The notes under the pieces were generated by a model. It did no database searches. It worked only from the letters and a program-made list of their open reading frames with translations, and was not told the origin of the DNA. A stretch of 64,000 bases of DNA from Patulibacter minatonensis DSM 18081 (GTDB lineage: Bacteria > Actinomycetota > Thermoleophilia > Solirubrobacterales > Solirubrobacteraceae), in the NCBI RefSeq assembly GCF_000519325.1, contig NZ_KI912613.1, positions 1,837,252-1,901,251 on the forward strand. Reading direction: 5' to 3'. Position numbers and translations under genes: made by a program. Below, one piece after another: positions 48,768 through 57,861 of the stretch; positions within the stretch are counted from its first letter, which is position 1, and each line of letters starts with the position of its first letter.

Positions 48768-49511
48768 TCAGGCCGGCTTGCGGCCCACGATGACGTCGTA
48801 GTCCACCGAGCCGCCGTCCATCAGCAGGCGGTGGCGGAAGGTCTCGGTGTGGACGACCTCGGTCGGGGCGTCCTCGCCGGACACGGCGTTCAGCGCGATC
48901 TGCGCGCCGCCCCACTCGGCCACGAGCGCGGTGGTGGCGGTCAGCGCGATGAACGAGCCCGGGGGCAGGAGGCCCCAGACGCCGATCAGGCGCTCGATCG
49001 GGATGTGCCCCGGGCCGAGCGCGGCGGCGCAGGTCAGCGCGTTCAGCTCGTGGCGGCGGATCGCGGCGCCGATCTGGTCGAACGCATCGGGCGTGCCGTC
49101 ATCGATGACGTACTCGGCGTACAGACCGGGGCGGTCGCGCTCGGCGGCGGTGCGGGCCTCCACCAGCGCGTCGCTGGCGACCGGGACGCGGAAGCCTGCG
49201 TCGCGCAGCCCCTCGCCGATCACGCCGTTGCCGGCGCCGACGTCGAGGACGCGGACGTCGCCCGTCTCGATCCCGGCCTTCCCGACGGCGTCGGCCAGGC
49301 GCGAGACGATGGTCGCAGGCGACGCGCACTCGAGCTGGCGCTGCACGACCTCCTCGTAGAGGCCGGGCACGTTGTAGACGAGGTCGTAGTCGTGCAGACG
49401 GATCCGCTGCTCGGTCCCGTCGGGCCGGCGCACGAGGAAGGTCTCCTCGTCCTGGTCGGCGCCCGCCGTCCGGTCGAGCTCGACGGTGTAGTCCAGCGCG
49501 GTCCTGGTCAT
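48768..49511 (-). CDS. SAM-dependent methyltransferase
   Basis: 247 residues. The SAM-binding motif I is VRVLDVGAGNGVIGEGLRDA near residue 90. Upstream helices carry LHDYDLVYNVPGLYEEVVQR. After the central sheet come LTCAAALGPGHIPIERLIG and the C-terminal strands VDYDVIVGRKPA. The methyl acceptor cannot be predicted. The gene stands alone, 135 bases from the divergent GH3 gene. Confidence 0.82.
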   Translation of the reverse strand: MTRTALDYTVELDRTAGADQDEETFLVRRPDGTEQRIRLHDYDLVYNVPGLYEEVVQRQLECASPATIVSRLADAVGKAGIETGDVRVLDVGAGNGVIGEGLRDAGFRVPVASDALVEARTAAERDRPGLYAEYVIDDGTPDAFDQIGAAIRRHELNALTCAAALGPGHIPIERLIGVWGLLPPGSFIALTATTALVAEWGGAQIALNAVSGEDAPTEVVHTETFRHRLLMDGGSVDYDVIVGRKPA

Positions 49512-49645
49512 GCGTCAAACCTCTCATCCTCGGCGATCCCGTGCGCCGCGGTCACAGCATCGGCGGGGTGACCGCACGCCGCGACCGCCCGATCCCACCG
49601 CCGATCCCGCGCGCCGGGACGGCCGGGGCACTAGCCTCCCAGGGC

Positions 49646-50875
49646 GTGTCGTCCGCACCCCCAGACGATCCGTTCGTGCGCCGCCGCATCCGCAGGCCAC
49701 CCGGCGAGGAGCTCGCCGCACGGCGACGGCGCGCCGTGCTCTTCGGCGTCGTCGGCTTCGTGCTGTTCGTGATCGTCCTCCGCGCCGTGGCGTGCGGGGG
49801 CGACGACGAGAAGGCGGCGAAGAAGGCGCCGGAGACCGCGACGCAGCGCCTCACCCGATCACTGAGCTCCACGCAGCTCGTCGGCCAGACGATCGTCTCC
49901 CCGTTCCGGAACGCGGGTCCGGGCGAGATCCCGCCCGCCATCCGCTCCGCCATCCGGGCGGGTCGGATCGGTGGCGTGATCCTGTTCTCCGAGAACGCGT
50001 CCACGGTCGCCGACGTCCGGCGGTTGACGGACCGGCTGCAGCGGATCACCCGGCCGGGCGCGCTGAACGGCGTCCCGCTGCTCGTGATGACCGACCAGGA
50101 GGGCGGGCAGGTCCGGCGGATCACCGACGCGCCGCCCCGGACCTCCGCGCGGGCGCAGGGCGCCGCCGGCGTCGGCGTGATCCAGCAGCAGGCCCGCGCG
50201 AGCGCGACCGCCCTCTGCCGCGCGGGCGTCAACGTCACCCTCGGCCCGGTCGTCGACAGCGGCACCGGCGTGCTCGCCACGCAGGAGCGGCTGTTCGCCG
50301 CGGACGCCCCGACCGTCGCCCGGTCGTCCCGCGCGTTCATCAACGGTGCGCACGAGTCGGGCATCGCCGTCACGGCCAAGCACTTCCCGGGGCTCGGCCG
50401 GGCGCAGGCGGACACCGACGAGACGCGGGTCCGGGTCGACGCGTCGCTCGACGTCCTGCGGTCCCAGGACGAGGTGCCGTTCCGGACGGCGATCGGGGCC
50501 GGCACGGATCTCGTGATGCTCTCCAGCGCGATCTACCCGGCGCTGTCGCCCGCGCCGGCGGTGCTCTCGCCGCCGGTGGTGCAGAACGAGCTGCGCGGTC
50601 GGCTGGGGTTCAAGGGCGTGACGATCAGCGACGACCTCGAGGCCGGGGCGTTCGCGGGCGCGTCGTCGCCCGCCCAGGTCGCGCGGGCCGCGTCGCAGGC
50701 CGGCGTCGACCTGCTGCTCTACGGCACGACGACCGACGCGGCGCTCGCGGCGTCGCGCGCTCTCACCGCCGACCTGCGCGACGGTCGGCTGCAGCTGAAC
50801 GCGCTGCGGACGTCGGTCGTCCGGTCGCTGGACCTGCGCGCGCGCCTCGCCCGCAGCTGCCGGCCGGCGGGCTGA
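49646..50875 (+). CDS. membrane-anchored glycoside hydrolase family 3 (beta-N-acetylhexosaminidase-like)
   Basis: 409 residues from GTG 49646, eight bases after TAGCCT. A transmembrane anchor lies at about 32-53 (AVLFGVVGFVLFVIVLRAV). The GH3 barrel follows: GRIGGVILFSENASTVADVR, LLVMTDQEGGQVRRI, the substrate-binding KHFPGLG, and the nucleophile Asp in VTISDDLEAGAF. NagZ-type enzymes remove GlcNAc from muropeptides; an extracytoplasmic anchored form may instead act on wall or environmental sugars. The next gene begins seven bases after the stop. Confidence 0.88.
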   Translation: MSSAPPDDPFVRRRIRRPPGEELAARRRRAVLFGVVGFVLFVIVLRAVACGGDDEKAAKKAPETATQRLTRSLSSTQLVGQTIVSPFRNAGPGEIPPAIRSAIRAGRIGGVILFSENASTVADVRRLTDRLQRITRPGALNGVPLLVMTDQEGGQVRRITDAPPRTSARAQGAAGVGVIQQQARASATALCRAGVNVTLGPVVDSGTGVLATQERLFAADAPTVARSSRAFINGAHESGIAVTAKHFPGLGRAQADTDETRVRVDASLDVLRSQDEVPFRTAIGAGTDLVMLSSAIYPALSPAPAVLSPPVVQNELRGRLGFKGVTISDDLEAGAFAGASSPAQVARAASQAGVDLLLYGTTTDAALAASRALTADLRDGRLQLNALRTSVVRSLDLRARLARSCRPAG

Positions 50876-50882
50876 GCCACCC

Positions 50883-51995
50883 GTGCCGACGGCGGACGAG
50901 CTCCTCGGCGCCGGCGTGGTCGACGACCTCGTGGGCTGCCTGGAGCGGGCGGCTCCCGGGGTGCGTGCCGACGCGGTGCGCCGCGCGGCGGGGGCCCTCG
51001 CGCCGCTCGCGTTCGGGCAGCGGGTGACGGCCGTCTCCGACGCCGTCCTGCAGGACCTCCCCGACGACGTCCCGGCGTTCGCGGCCGTGCTGCGCCGGGC
51101 GCTCGAGGACCCGTCGTTCTCCGGCTGGATGATCTGGGCGGTCGCCGACGCCGCGAGCCGCCGGGCGGTCGACGCGCACGAGGCGTCGGGCGGCGACGCC
51201 CTGACGACCGGCCTGGACCTGATGCGCGAGCTGACGCCGCGCCACTCCGCCGAGGCCGCGATCCGCCGGCTCCTCCAGGCGGACGCCGACCGCGCGCTGG
51301 CGCTCGTCACGGGCTGGACAGGCGATCCCGACGAGCACGTCCGCCGGCTGGCGAGCGAGGGGACGCGCCCGTTCCTGCCCTGGGCCCGTCGCGTGCCGGC
51401 GCTGCTCGGGCGTCCCGGCGCCACGGTCCCGATCCTCGACGCGCTGCACGACGATCCCTCCGCGTACGTGCGCCGGTCGGTCGCCAACCACCTCAACGAC
51501 CTCAGCCGCGTCGATCCCGCGCTCGCCGTCGCGACCGCCACGCGCTGGCGGGACGCCGACCCGGACGGCACCGCGTGGGTCGTCCGCCACGCGATGCGGA
51601 CCCTCGTGAAGGCCGGGGACCCGGGGGCGCTCACGCTGCACGGCTTCGCGGCGCCGGGCGACGAGCTCGTCGTCACCGGGCCGGACCCGGCGTCGGACGC
51701 GGTGCGGATGGGGGAGGACCTCGTCTTCGCGGTCCTGCTCGAGAACCGCGGAGACACCGAGCTGCGGCTGGCGATCGACTACGTGGTGCACCACCGCAAG
51801 GCGAACGGCGCGCTCGCCCCGAAGGTCTTCAAGCTGACGACCCGGACGCTCGCGCCCGGCGCGACGGAGACGCTCACCGGCCGCCGGCCGTTCCGCCCGA
51901 TCACGACCCGCACGTACCACGCGGGCGAGCACGCGCTGGAGCTCCAGGTCAACGGCCGCCGCTACGGGCGGGTCCCGTTCGACCTCGTGCTCTGA
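50883..51995 (+). CDS. AlkC-like DNA alkylation repair protein
   Basis: 370 residues from GTG 50883. Residues ~1-240 are a HEAT-like helical array (AEAAIRRLLQADADRALALV; HVRRLASEGTRPFLPWARRV; YVRRSVANHLNDLSRVDPAL; WVVRHAMRTLVKAGDPGALT). Residues ~255-370 form a beta-sandwich (FAVLLENRGDTELRLAIDYV; YHAGEHALELQVNGRRYGRV). This order, HEAT array plus C-terminal Ig-like domain, is that of the AlkC glycosylases, which excise 3-methyladenine-type lesions. The assignment rests on architecture and the WVVRHA-type segment; a non-enzymatic HEAT protein is possible. Confidence 0.75.
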   Translation: MPTADELLGAGVVDDLVGCLERAAPGVRADAVRRAAGALAPLAFGQRVTAVSDAVLQDLPDDVPAFAAVLRRALEDPSFSGWMIWAVADAASRRAVDAHEASGGDALTTGLDLMRELTPRHSAEAAIRRLLQADADRALALVTGWTGDPDEHVRRLASEGTRPFLPWARRVPALLGRPGATVPILDALHDDPSAYVRRSVANHLNDLSRVDPALAVATATRWRDADPDGTAWVVRHAMRTLVKAGDPGALTLHGFAAPGDELVVTGPDPASDAVRMGEDLVFAVLLENRGDTELRLAIDYVVHHRKANGALAPKVFKLTTRTLAPGATETLTGRRPFRPITTRTYHAGEHALELQVNGRRYGRVPFDLVL

Positions 51996-52229
51996 CGCGG
52001 GCGAGCTCCGCCGCCCGCTCCCCGGCTCGGGACGGGGAGCGGACGACGATGTCGAGCGCGGCGCCGGCCCCCGATGCACCGCGGAAGAGGAGATCGGGGG
52101 AGACCACCGTGGTGCGGGGCCGGAGCCGCTGCGATCGACGAAGGGCACCTACCCCGTACGTGCGCGCGCAATCATCGGCGGCGGGAATCCGTCCGCGTCG
52201 TGCGCGGTGCCGGCGCGGCGGGACGCCGG

Positions 52230-52541
52230 TCAGGTCACGGCCCGCAGCGCCGCGGTGACGGCGGCGGCGACCACGACGCACACGAGGATCGAGCTGCCCC
52301 GCAGCGCGACGACACCGCCCGCGGCGACGCCGACGGCCTCCACCCCGACGCCGAGGTGCCCGTCCTGCCCCGCCACGCCGGTGACGACGAGGGCCGCCAG
52401 CAGGGTGGGGGCGAGCAGGGCGATCACGCCGGTGGCCCGGTCCGGGAGCGCCCGCCCGCCGAGCGCCACGGGGCCGACGCCCTTGATGGCCGCGGTGACG
52501 ACGGCGCAGAGGACGATCAGGAGCCAGGGGTCGACGCTCAT
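52230..52541 (-). CDS. azlD: AzlD-family branched-chain amino acid exporter subunit
   Basis: 103 residues, three to four hydrophobic helices: LLIVLCAVVTAAIKGVGPVA, GVIALLAPTLLAALVVTGVA and ILVCVVVAAAVTAALRA. AzlD is the small partner of AzlC. ATG 52541 overlaps the azlC stop (ATGA), so the pair is translated together. Exported substrates are typically branched-chain amino acids or analogues. Confidence 0.88.
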   Translation of the reverse strand: MSVDPWLLIVLCAVVTAAIKGVGPVALGGRALPDRATGVIALLAPTLLAALVVTGVAGQDGHLGVGVEAVGVAAGGVVALRGSSILVCVVVAAAVTAALRAVT

Positions 52542-53326
52542 CGGGGCGCGTCTCCGCGGGTCCGCAGGCCGATCAGCGCCGCGAGGCTCGCGGCCAGGAC
52601 CGGGGCCCCGGGCGGGGTGATCGGGATCAGCGCCAGCGCGATCAGCGCGCCGCCGGCCGCGACGCCGCGCCCGCGACCGGAGCGCAGCTCGTGGATCAGC
52701 AGGACGAGGAAGAAGGTCGGGTAGACCGCGTCGAGGCCGAAGCGGTCGGTGTCGCCGAGCGCCCCGCCGGAGAGGGCGCCCAGCGCGGTGCCGAGCAACC
52801 ACGCCACGTACTGGATCGCCGTGGAGCCGAACAGGAACGACCGGTCGAACGTCCCGTCGGGCCGCGCGGCCATCGCCCACGACGCGTCGACGACCGCCTG
52901 CCCCTCGAGCCCGCGCCGCACCGGGCCGCCCGCCAGCGACGGGCCGAGCGCGATCCCCATCGGCAGGAACCGGGAGTTCACGAGCACCGCCGCGACGACG
53001 GCGGACCCCAGCCCACCGCCGGCCGCCACGATCGACACCGCGGCGAACTGCGCCGACCCCGCGAAGACGATCGCGGACATCACGATCGCCGCGACCGCCG
53101 GGAACCCCGTGTCGACCGCGAGCGCCCCGAGCGACACGCTGAGGAGGAACGACGCGGCCGCGAACGGCGCTCCGGCCCGGAGCCCCGTCCGGAACGTGGC
53201 CCGGTCGATCGTCGTCGCCGGTCGGGCGTGCTCCGGTGGGTGGGTGTCCGTGTCCTGGTGGATCAGCCGATCATCCTCGCGGCGGCGAGCCGCGTCGCGG
53301 GCCGGATGCCACGCGCTGGACCGCAC
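52538..53326 (-). CDS. azlC: AzlC-family branched-chain amino acid permease
   Basis: Up to 262 residues. The core (FRTGLRAGAPFAAASFLLSV; AIVMSAIVFAGSAQFAAVSI; VLVNSRFLPMGIALGPSLAG) is clear AzlC, with further helices to the end. The start is uncertain: GTG 53326 is the only canonical candidate but gives ~45 hydrophilic residues before the core. A CTG at 53266 with GAGGA upstream would give 242 residues, closer to the family. It is divergent from a secreted protein gene and coupled to azlD. Confidence 0.85.
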   Translation of the reverse strand: MRSSAWHPARDAARRREDDRLIHQDTDTHPPEHARPATTIDRATFRTGLRAGAPFAAASFLLSVSLGALAVDTGFPAVAAIVMSAIVFAGSAQFAAVSIVAAGGGLGSAVVAAVLVNSRFLPMGIALGPSLAGGPVRRGLEGQAVVDASWAMAARPDGTFDRSFLFGSTAIQYVAWLLGTALGALSGGALGDTDRFGLDAVYPTFFLVLLIHELRSGRGRGVAAGGALIALALIPITPPGAPVLAASLAALIGLRTRGDAPR

Positions 53327-53455
53327 GGGATCGCTCGAGCCCGGGTGTCCGCTCAGGAACTCCCACGCGGATCTCAGGGAAACCCCAGGCTCGGCGCCGA
53401 TGGTGGAAGCAGCCGCAGGGACGCCCCTGCGGCGGGAACGAGCACAGGAGCAACC

Positions 53456-54202
53456 ATGACCCCGCGCATCCGCAAGGCCGCTGCCGTCGCCACGTCCGTC
53501 GCCGTCCTCGGCGCCGCCGGCATCGGCGTCGCCAACGCTGCCGACAGCTCGACGTCCACGACGTCGACGTCGACCACCACCGCCGGCGGACCCGGCCGCG
53601 ACCACCGCGGCCCCGGCCCCCGCGCCGACGAGCTCGCGAAGGTCGCGAAGACCCTCGGCGTCACCGCCGCGAAGCTGCAGGCCGCCGACGAGGCCGCCCG
53701 TCCCGCCAAGGGCGACCGCCCGGCGAAGGGCACCGATCCGCGTGCCGCCGAGATCGCGAAGGCGCTCGGCGTCGACACCGCGAAGGTGCAGGCGATCCTC
53801 GACGCGAACCGGCCCACCCCGCCCAAGGCCGGCGACCGCCCGGCCGCGCCGAAGGCGGGCGACACGCCGCCCGCCCCGCAGGCCGGAGACACCCCGCCCG
53901 CGCCGAAGAGCGGCGACAAGCCCGACGGTGGACCGAAGAGCGGTCCGGGCCACGGCGGCCCCGGTGGTCCGGGCGGCGCCCGCCCCGACGACACGAAGCT
54001 CGTCGCGGCCCTCGCGAAGGGGCTCTCGATCGACGAGGCGAAGGTGAAGTCCGCCCTCGCCGACGTCGCCGCCGCCCACGAGAAGGACCGCGCCGCGAAG
54101 GACGCGGAGCGCTACGCGGCGATCGCCAAGACCCTGGGCCTCGACGCGAAGGACGTCCAGGCCGCGTACGAGGCCGCGCGCCCGGCGAAGCCGACGAAGT
54201 AG
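53456..54202 (+). CDS. secreted protein with repeated LG-AKVQA helical modules
   Basis: 248 residues. Signal peptide at 1-28 (AAAVATSVAVLGAAGIGVAN, cleavage near ANA-AD), then a Ser/Thr linker. Four related helical modules follow: LAKVAKTLGVTAAKLQAADE, IAKALGVDTAKVQAILDANR, LVAALAKGLSIDEAKVKSAL and IAKTLGLDAKDVQAAYEAAR. Pro/Gly-rich spacers with a repeated AGDTPPAP motif separate them. CAGGAG precedes ATG 53456, and a hairpin (CGCAGGG at 53414, CCCTGCG at 53425) lies in the leader. Function unknown; probably an exported, flexible wall protein. Confidence 0.75.
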   Translation: MTPRIRKAAAVATSVAVLGAAGIGVANAADSSTSTTSTSTTTAGGPGRDHRGPGPRADELAKVAKTLGVTAAKLQAADEAARPAKGDRPAKGTDPRAAEIAKALGVDTAKVQAILDANRPTPPKAGDRPAAPKAGDTPPAPQAGDTPPAPKSGDKPDGGPKSGPGHGGPGGPGGARPDDTKLVAALAKGLSIDEAKVKSALADVAAAHEKDRAAKDAERYAAIAKTLGLDAKDVQAAYEAARPAKPTK

Positions 54203-54236
54203 GACGCCGGTCCCGTCCGCCCCAGAGGCGCCGCGC

Positions 54237-54266
54237 CCGCCCGCCCGGACCGCACCGGGCGGGCGG
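54237..54266. terminator. hairpin after the secreted protein gene
   Basis: A 12-bp GC stem, 54237-54248 with 54255-54266, loop ACCGCA, 34 bases beyond the stop. Confidence 0.65.
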
Positions 54267-54343
54267 CGTCGCGGCCCGCGCCGGCGACGGACCATCCGTC
54301 CCACCGGCCCACGCCGGGCGCCGGGGCGTCTACCCTGCCGTCG

Positions 54344-55240
54344 GTGCCGACCCTGCCTCCACCCGCGGACGTGACGCCGCCGGTCCCCGTCGTGCGCGCC
54401 GCCGCCCCGGCGGCGACGCCCGAGCTCGGCGCCCTCCGCCGCGCCGCCGTCGAGCGCGCCCGCCGAACCTCTCCGGCCGGGACCGCGCTGCCGGACTTCG
54501 GGCTCCCCGCCGTCCCGCGGGCCGTGACGCCCGCCGCCGCGGCACTCGCCGTCACCACGCCCGCCGACCCGCTCGACGACCCCGTGGACCCGCCGTTCCC
54601 GATCACGACGCCGTCGCGGGACACCGGGTCGACGACCGCCCTCGTGGTCTCGGCGACCGACGCGCTCGCGCACGCCGGGTCCGGCCGGAAGGTCTGGCGC
54701 GTGCCGGTCCAGACGACCTGGTCCGCGCAGCCGATGATCCTGATGGTCCTCGAGTCGGTGGTGCGCGACGGGCGCCGGTGGCTGCGGGTGCGGCTGCCGA
54801 CCCGCCCCGCCGGGCAGTACGGCTGGATCCCGTACGACCACACGGTCGTCGGGCAGGCGCACTGGTGGATCAACGTCAACCGGGCGCGTCGCCTCGTCCG
54901 CGTCTACCACTACGGGCACCGGGTGCGGCGGTTCCGGGCGGTCGTCGGCGCGCCCAGGACCCCGACGCCCAAGGGTCTCGCGGCGATCTACGAGCGCAAC
55001 CGCCAGCCCGACCCGAAGCAGTTCCTCGGACCCTGGGCGGTGGCGCTGACGCTGACGTCGAAGGTGCTCCAGGAGTTCGACGGCGGGCCCGGCCGCATCG
55101 GCATCCACGGGCGCGCCGGGGCGAGCCTCGCCGACCCGATCGGCACCGCGCGCTCCCACGGATGCGTCCGGGTGGACAACGACGACATCACCTGGGTCGC
55201 GAAGCGCCTCCCGCAGGGCACGCCCGTCCTCGTCCGCTGA
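54344..55240 (+). CDS. L,D-transpeptidase (YkuD domain), second in window
   Basis: 298 residues from GTG 54344, seven bases after TACCCT. The N-terminal ~100 residues are Pro/Ala-rich without a clear signal peptide. An SH3-like strand region follows (WLRVRLPTRPAGQYGWIPYD), then the YkuD domain with WWINVNRARRLVRVYHYGHR, RIGIHGRAGASLADPIGTA and the catalytic RSHGCVRVDN. It would cross-link or trim peptidoglycan stems if exported. The lack of a visible signal means that either the start is further upstream or export is non-classical. Confidence 0.86.
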   Translation: MPTLPPPADVTPPVPVVRAAAPAATPELGALRRAAVERARRTSPAGTALPDFGLPAVPRAVTPAAAALAVTTPADPLDDPVDPPFPITTPSRDTGSTTALVVSATDALAHAGSGRKVWRVPVQTTWSAQPMILMVLESVVRDGRRWLRVRLPTRPAGQYGWIPYDHTVVGQAHWWINVNRARRLVRVYHYGHRVRRFRAVVGAPRTPTPKGLAAIYERNRQPDPKQFLGPWAVALTLTSKVLQEFDGGPGRIGIHGRAGASLADPIGTARSHGCVRVDNDDITWVAKRLPQGTPVLVR

Positions 55241-55342
55241 GCGGCCGGGCGGCCCCCCGGGGCCGGGCGGCTGCGGGTCGGTCGCCGACGTGCGGCGGGC
55301 CCGCCCCTTCCGCCCGGCCGCCCCGTGGGACAGACTGCGGTG

Positions 55343-56248
55343 ATGGCCCTCGACGCGCCCCACCGCGGACTCCTCGGCGACCCCGGCCGTCCGGCGGGGA
55401 TCGCGCTGCCGCCCGACGCGCTGCCGCTCGTGCTCGGCGGGCGGGTGCGCAAGCGCTGGCGGTACGTGGGGGCGTACGGGCCGGGCCTGTCGGTCTGCGT
55501 CGGACTGGTCCACATCGGCCTCCTGACCCAGTCGTTCTGGGCGGTCTGGGACCGGTCCGAGGGCCGGCTCCGCGAGCGCACGCGACCACGCCGCGGAGGC
55601 GTCCGCCTGACACCGGGGGAGGTCCGGGTCCGCGACGGCGAGGTCTCGATCGACCTGCGCCTCGGCGAGGACGCCGTCGACGCGGTCGAGACCGTCACCC
55701 CGTACGGCCCGGCCCACGCGTGGACGCTGAAGCGCGCGGGAGTCCCCGTCGAGGGCGTCGTCCGGATCCGCGAGCGCGAGCTGACCTTCGACGGGCTCGG
55801 CGTGGTCGACGACTCCGCCGGCTTCCCTCCGCGGCACACCTCCTGGCGCTGGTCCGCCGGGGTCGGGACGGACAAGCGGGGCCGCGCCGTCGGCTGGAAC
55901 CTCGTCGACGGCATCCACGACGACCCCGCCGCCAGCGAGCGCTCCGTCTGGGTCGACGGGCGCGCCGTGCACACCGGGCCGGTGCGGTTCGCCGACGACC
56001 TCTCGGGCGTCCGGTCGACGGACGCGACCGACGACGCGGCGCCGGCACCCGGGAGCGGCGCCCCCGGGGCGGAGGGTCGGGTCGACCTGGCGTTCCGCGG
56101 CGAGTCCACGCGGGCCCGGCGCGACAACCTCCTCGTGATCCGCTCGAGCTACGAGCAGCCGTTCGGGTCGTTCTCCGGCGTCCTCCCCGGCGGGGTGGAG
56201 CTGGTCGACGCCCACGGGGTGATGGAGCGCCACGACGCCGTGTGGTGA
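55343..56248 (+). CDS. DUF2804-family protein
   Basis: 301 residues from ATG 55343. Typical segments are KRWRYVGAYGPGLSVCVGLV, FGLVDDSAGF-like LGVVDDSAGFPPRHTSWRWS, GRAVGWNLVDGIHDDPAASE and QPFGSFSGVLPGGVELVDAHG with GVMERHDAVW at the end. The family is a beta-rich, AttH/carotenoid-hydratase-like lipocalin fold with unknown substrate. It is followed after 31 bases by an NmrA-type gene on the same strand. Confidence 0.8.
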   Translation: MALDAPHRGLLGDPGRPAGIALPPDALPLVLGGRVRKRWRYVGAYGPGLSVCVGLVHIGLLTQSFWAVWDRSEGRLRERTRPRRGGVRLTPGEVRVRDGEVSIDLRLGEDAVDAVETVTPYGPAHAWTLKRAGVPVEGVVRIRERELTFDGLGVVDDSAGFPPRHTSWRWSAGVGTDKRGRAVGWNLVDGIHDDPAASERSVWVDGRAVHTGPVRFADDLSGVRSTDATDDAAPAPGSGAPGAEGRVDLAFRGESTRARRDNLLVIRSSYEQPFGSFSGVLPGGVELVDAHGVMERHDAVW

Positions 56249-56279
56249 CCGCGCCCGCCCGTCTGTCAGCGTCCCCGGC

Positions 56280-57146
56280 ATGAGCCTCATCGCCGTGACC
56301 GGATCGACGGGCGCCCTCGGCGGGCGCGTGGCGCGCCGCCTGGCCGACCGCGGCGTGCCGCAGCGGCTCGTCGTCCGCGACGCCGCCCGGGCCCCGCGGC
56401 TGGACGGGGCCGAGGTCGCGGTGGCCGCCGGGTACCACGACCACGCCGGCATGACGACCGCGCTGCGGGGCGCGGAGACGCTCTTCCTCGTGTCGGGCCG
56501 GGAGGCCGCCGACCGCGTCGACGAGCACCGCAGCGCGATCGACGCCGCCGCCGAGGCAGGGGTGCGGCGGATCGTCTACACGTCGTTCCTCGGCGCCGCG
56601 GACGACGCGGTCTTCACGCTCGGCCGGCACCACGCACAGACCGAGGCGCTGGTGCGCGACCGCGGGCTCGCCTTCACGTTCCTGCGGGACTCGATGTATC
56701 TGGACTTCGTGCCGTTCTTCGCGTCGGCCGCCGGCGTGATCGCCGGGCCCGGCGGGGACGGGCGCGCCGCGTACGTCGCACGGGACGACGTCGCCGCGGT
56801 CGCCGCGGCGGTCCTCGCCGACCCCGACGCGCACGACGGGCGGACCTACGACGTCACCGGCGACGAGCGGCTCGGCCTCGCCGAGGCGGCCGCGGTCCTC
56901 ACCGAGGTCACCGGCCGCGCGGTGCGCTACGAGGAGGAGACCGAGGCGGAGGCGTACGCCTCGCGCGCACCGTCGGGCGCCCCGGACTTCGAGATCGAGG
57001 GCTGGGTGACCTCCTACCAGGCGATGGCCGCCGGGGAGCTCGACGTCGTCACCGACGTGGTGGAGACGATCACCGGCCGTCCGCCGCTCCGGCTCCGCGC
57101 GTTCCTCGAGCAGGACCGGGAGAGCTGGGCCCACCTGCGCGGCTGA
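56280..57146 (+). CDS. NmrA/QorB-type atypical SDR (NAD(P)H-quinone reductase-like)
   Basis: 288 residues. The Rossmann glycine motif is IAVTGSTGALGGRVARRLAD. RRIVYTSFLGAADDAVFTLG and FTFLRDSMYLDFVPFFASAA follow, typical of the QorB/YtfG group that reduces quinones or senses the NADP redox state. The classical Tyr-x-x-x-Lys is absent, as usual for this group. The gene probably forms a unit with the DUF2804 gene upstream. Confidence 0.87.
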   Translation: MSLIAVTGSTGALGGRVARRLADRGVPQRLVVRDAARAPRLDGAEVAVAAGYHDHAGMTTALRGAETLFLVSGREAADRVDEHRSAIDAAAEAGVRRIVYTSFLGAADDAVFTLGRHHAQTEALVRDRGLAFTFLRDSMYLDFVPFFASAAGVIAGPGGDGRAAYVARDDVAAVAAAVLADPDAHDGRTYDVTGDERLGLAEAAAVLTEVTGRAVRYEEETEAEAYASRAPSGAPDFEIEGWVTSYQAMAAGELDVVTDVVETITGRPPLRLRAFLEQDRESWAHLRG

Positions 57147-57191
57147 CCGTCGGGCCGGACGCCGGGCCCGACCCCGTCCCGCGGACGGGCC

Positions 57192-57488
57192 TCAGCGGCG
57201 GCGCGACGGCCGCCCGTCGACGCGCCGGCGGAGCTCCTCGTTCTCCTGCCGGAGCGCGAGCGCCCCGCGTCGGAGGGACTGCAGGGCCTCGCCGAGACCG
57301 CGTGCGGTCGCCATGTCGCGCTGCCGCTGGATGCGCAGCGCGGTGACCTCGCGACGCAGCGACTCGACCTCCTGACGCAGGGCCTGCACGGACGTGGCCT
57401 GGGGTGCGATGTCGGCGCGGTCGGGGACGACCGCGAGCGGGACCTCGCGCCGGCCGACGTGCTCCGTGGTGTCGATCAGAGGGGACAT
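57192..57488 (-). CDS. small coiled-coil protein
   Basis: 98 residues. After a short N-terminus the chain is one long charged heptad helix (VQALRQEVESLRREVTALRI; LRRGALALRQENEELRRRVD), ending RPSRRR. No membrane helix. It could be a small scaffold or DNA-associated protein; unknown function. Confidence 0.6.
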   Translation of the reverse strand: MSPLIDTTEHVGRREVPLAVVPDRADIAPQATSVQALRQEVESLRREVTALRIQRQRDMATARGLGEALQSLRRGALALRQENEELRRRVDGRPSRRR

Positions 57489-57522
57489 GAGGCGGGCAGC
57501 ATTCTCCCTCGCGCGGACGCTG

Positions 57523-57861
57523 TCAACCCTGATCGTCTCCGGCGTCCTCCGGGGCGTCGGTGCCGACCCCGAGCTCGTGCGCGCGATCCTGCGGCGACGC
57601 GACCCGGGTGGCCCCGGCGTCGTGCCCGCGGAGCACCGTCGCGATGTCGTGGAGGTTGCCGATGATGTCGAGCAGCTGGTCGGAGACGAACCCGACGTCC
57701 GCCCCGCCGGCGTCCATCGCCTGGACGAGGTCCTGGCGCGAGGCGTAGAGCTGCTGGATCACGTCCTCGGTGATCCAGTCCGCCAGGGTGTCCCGCGCCA
57801 CGGCCGGCGCCGGGCCGCGTCGCGGACGGCTCTCGGGCTCTTCGTGCGCGGGGTCGGCCAT
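57523..57861 (-). CDS. small hypothetical protein
   Basis: 112 residues with a central helical part (DWITEDVIQQLYASRQDLVQ; VSDQLLDIIGNLHDIATVLR) between disordered ends. ATG 57861 is seven bases after CATACT, supporting a real leaderless gene. I do not recognise it. Confidence 0.6.
   Translation of the reverse strand: MADPAHEEPESRPRRGPAPAVARDTLADWITEDVIQQLYASRQDLVQAMDAGGADVGFVSDQLLDIIGNLHDIATVLRGHDAGATRVASPQDRAHELGVGTDAPEDAGDDQG

Noticed and set aside
53380-53455. Riboswitch in the leader of the secreted protein gene
   Set aside because: A hairpin is visible, but I could not match any known riboswitch core such as those for c-di-AMP or c-di-GMP.
52538-56452. A 1304-codon minus-strand frame ending in azlC
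   Set aside because: Upstream of about 53326 it is antisense to clear genes (secreted protein, L,D-transpeptidase, DUF2804) and compositionally biased.
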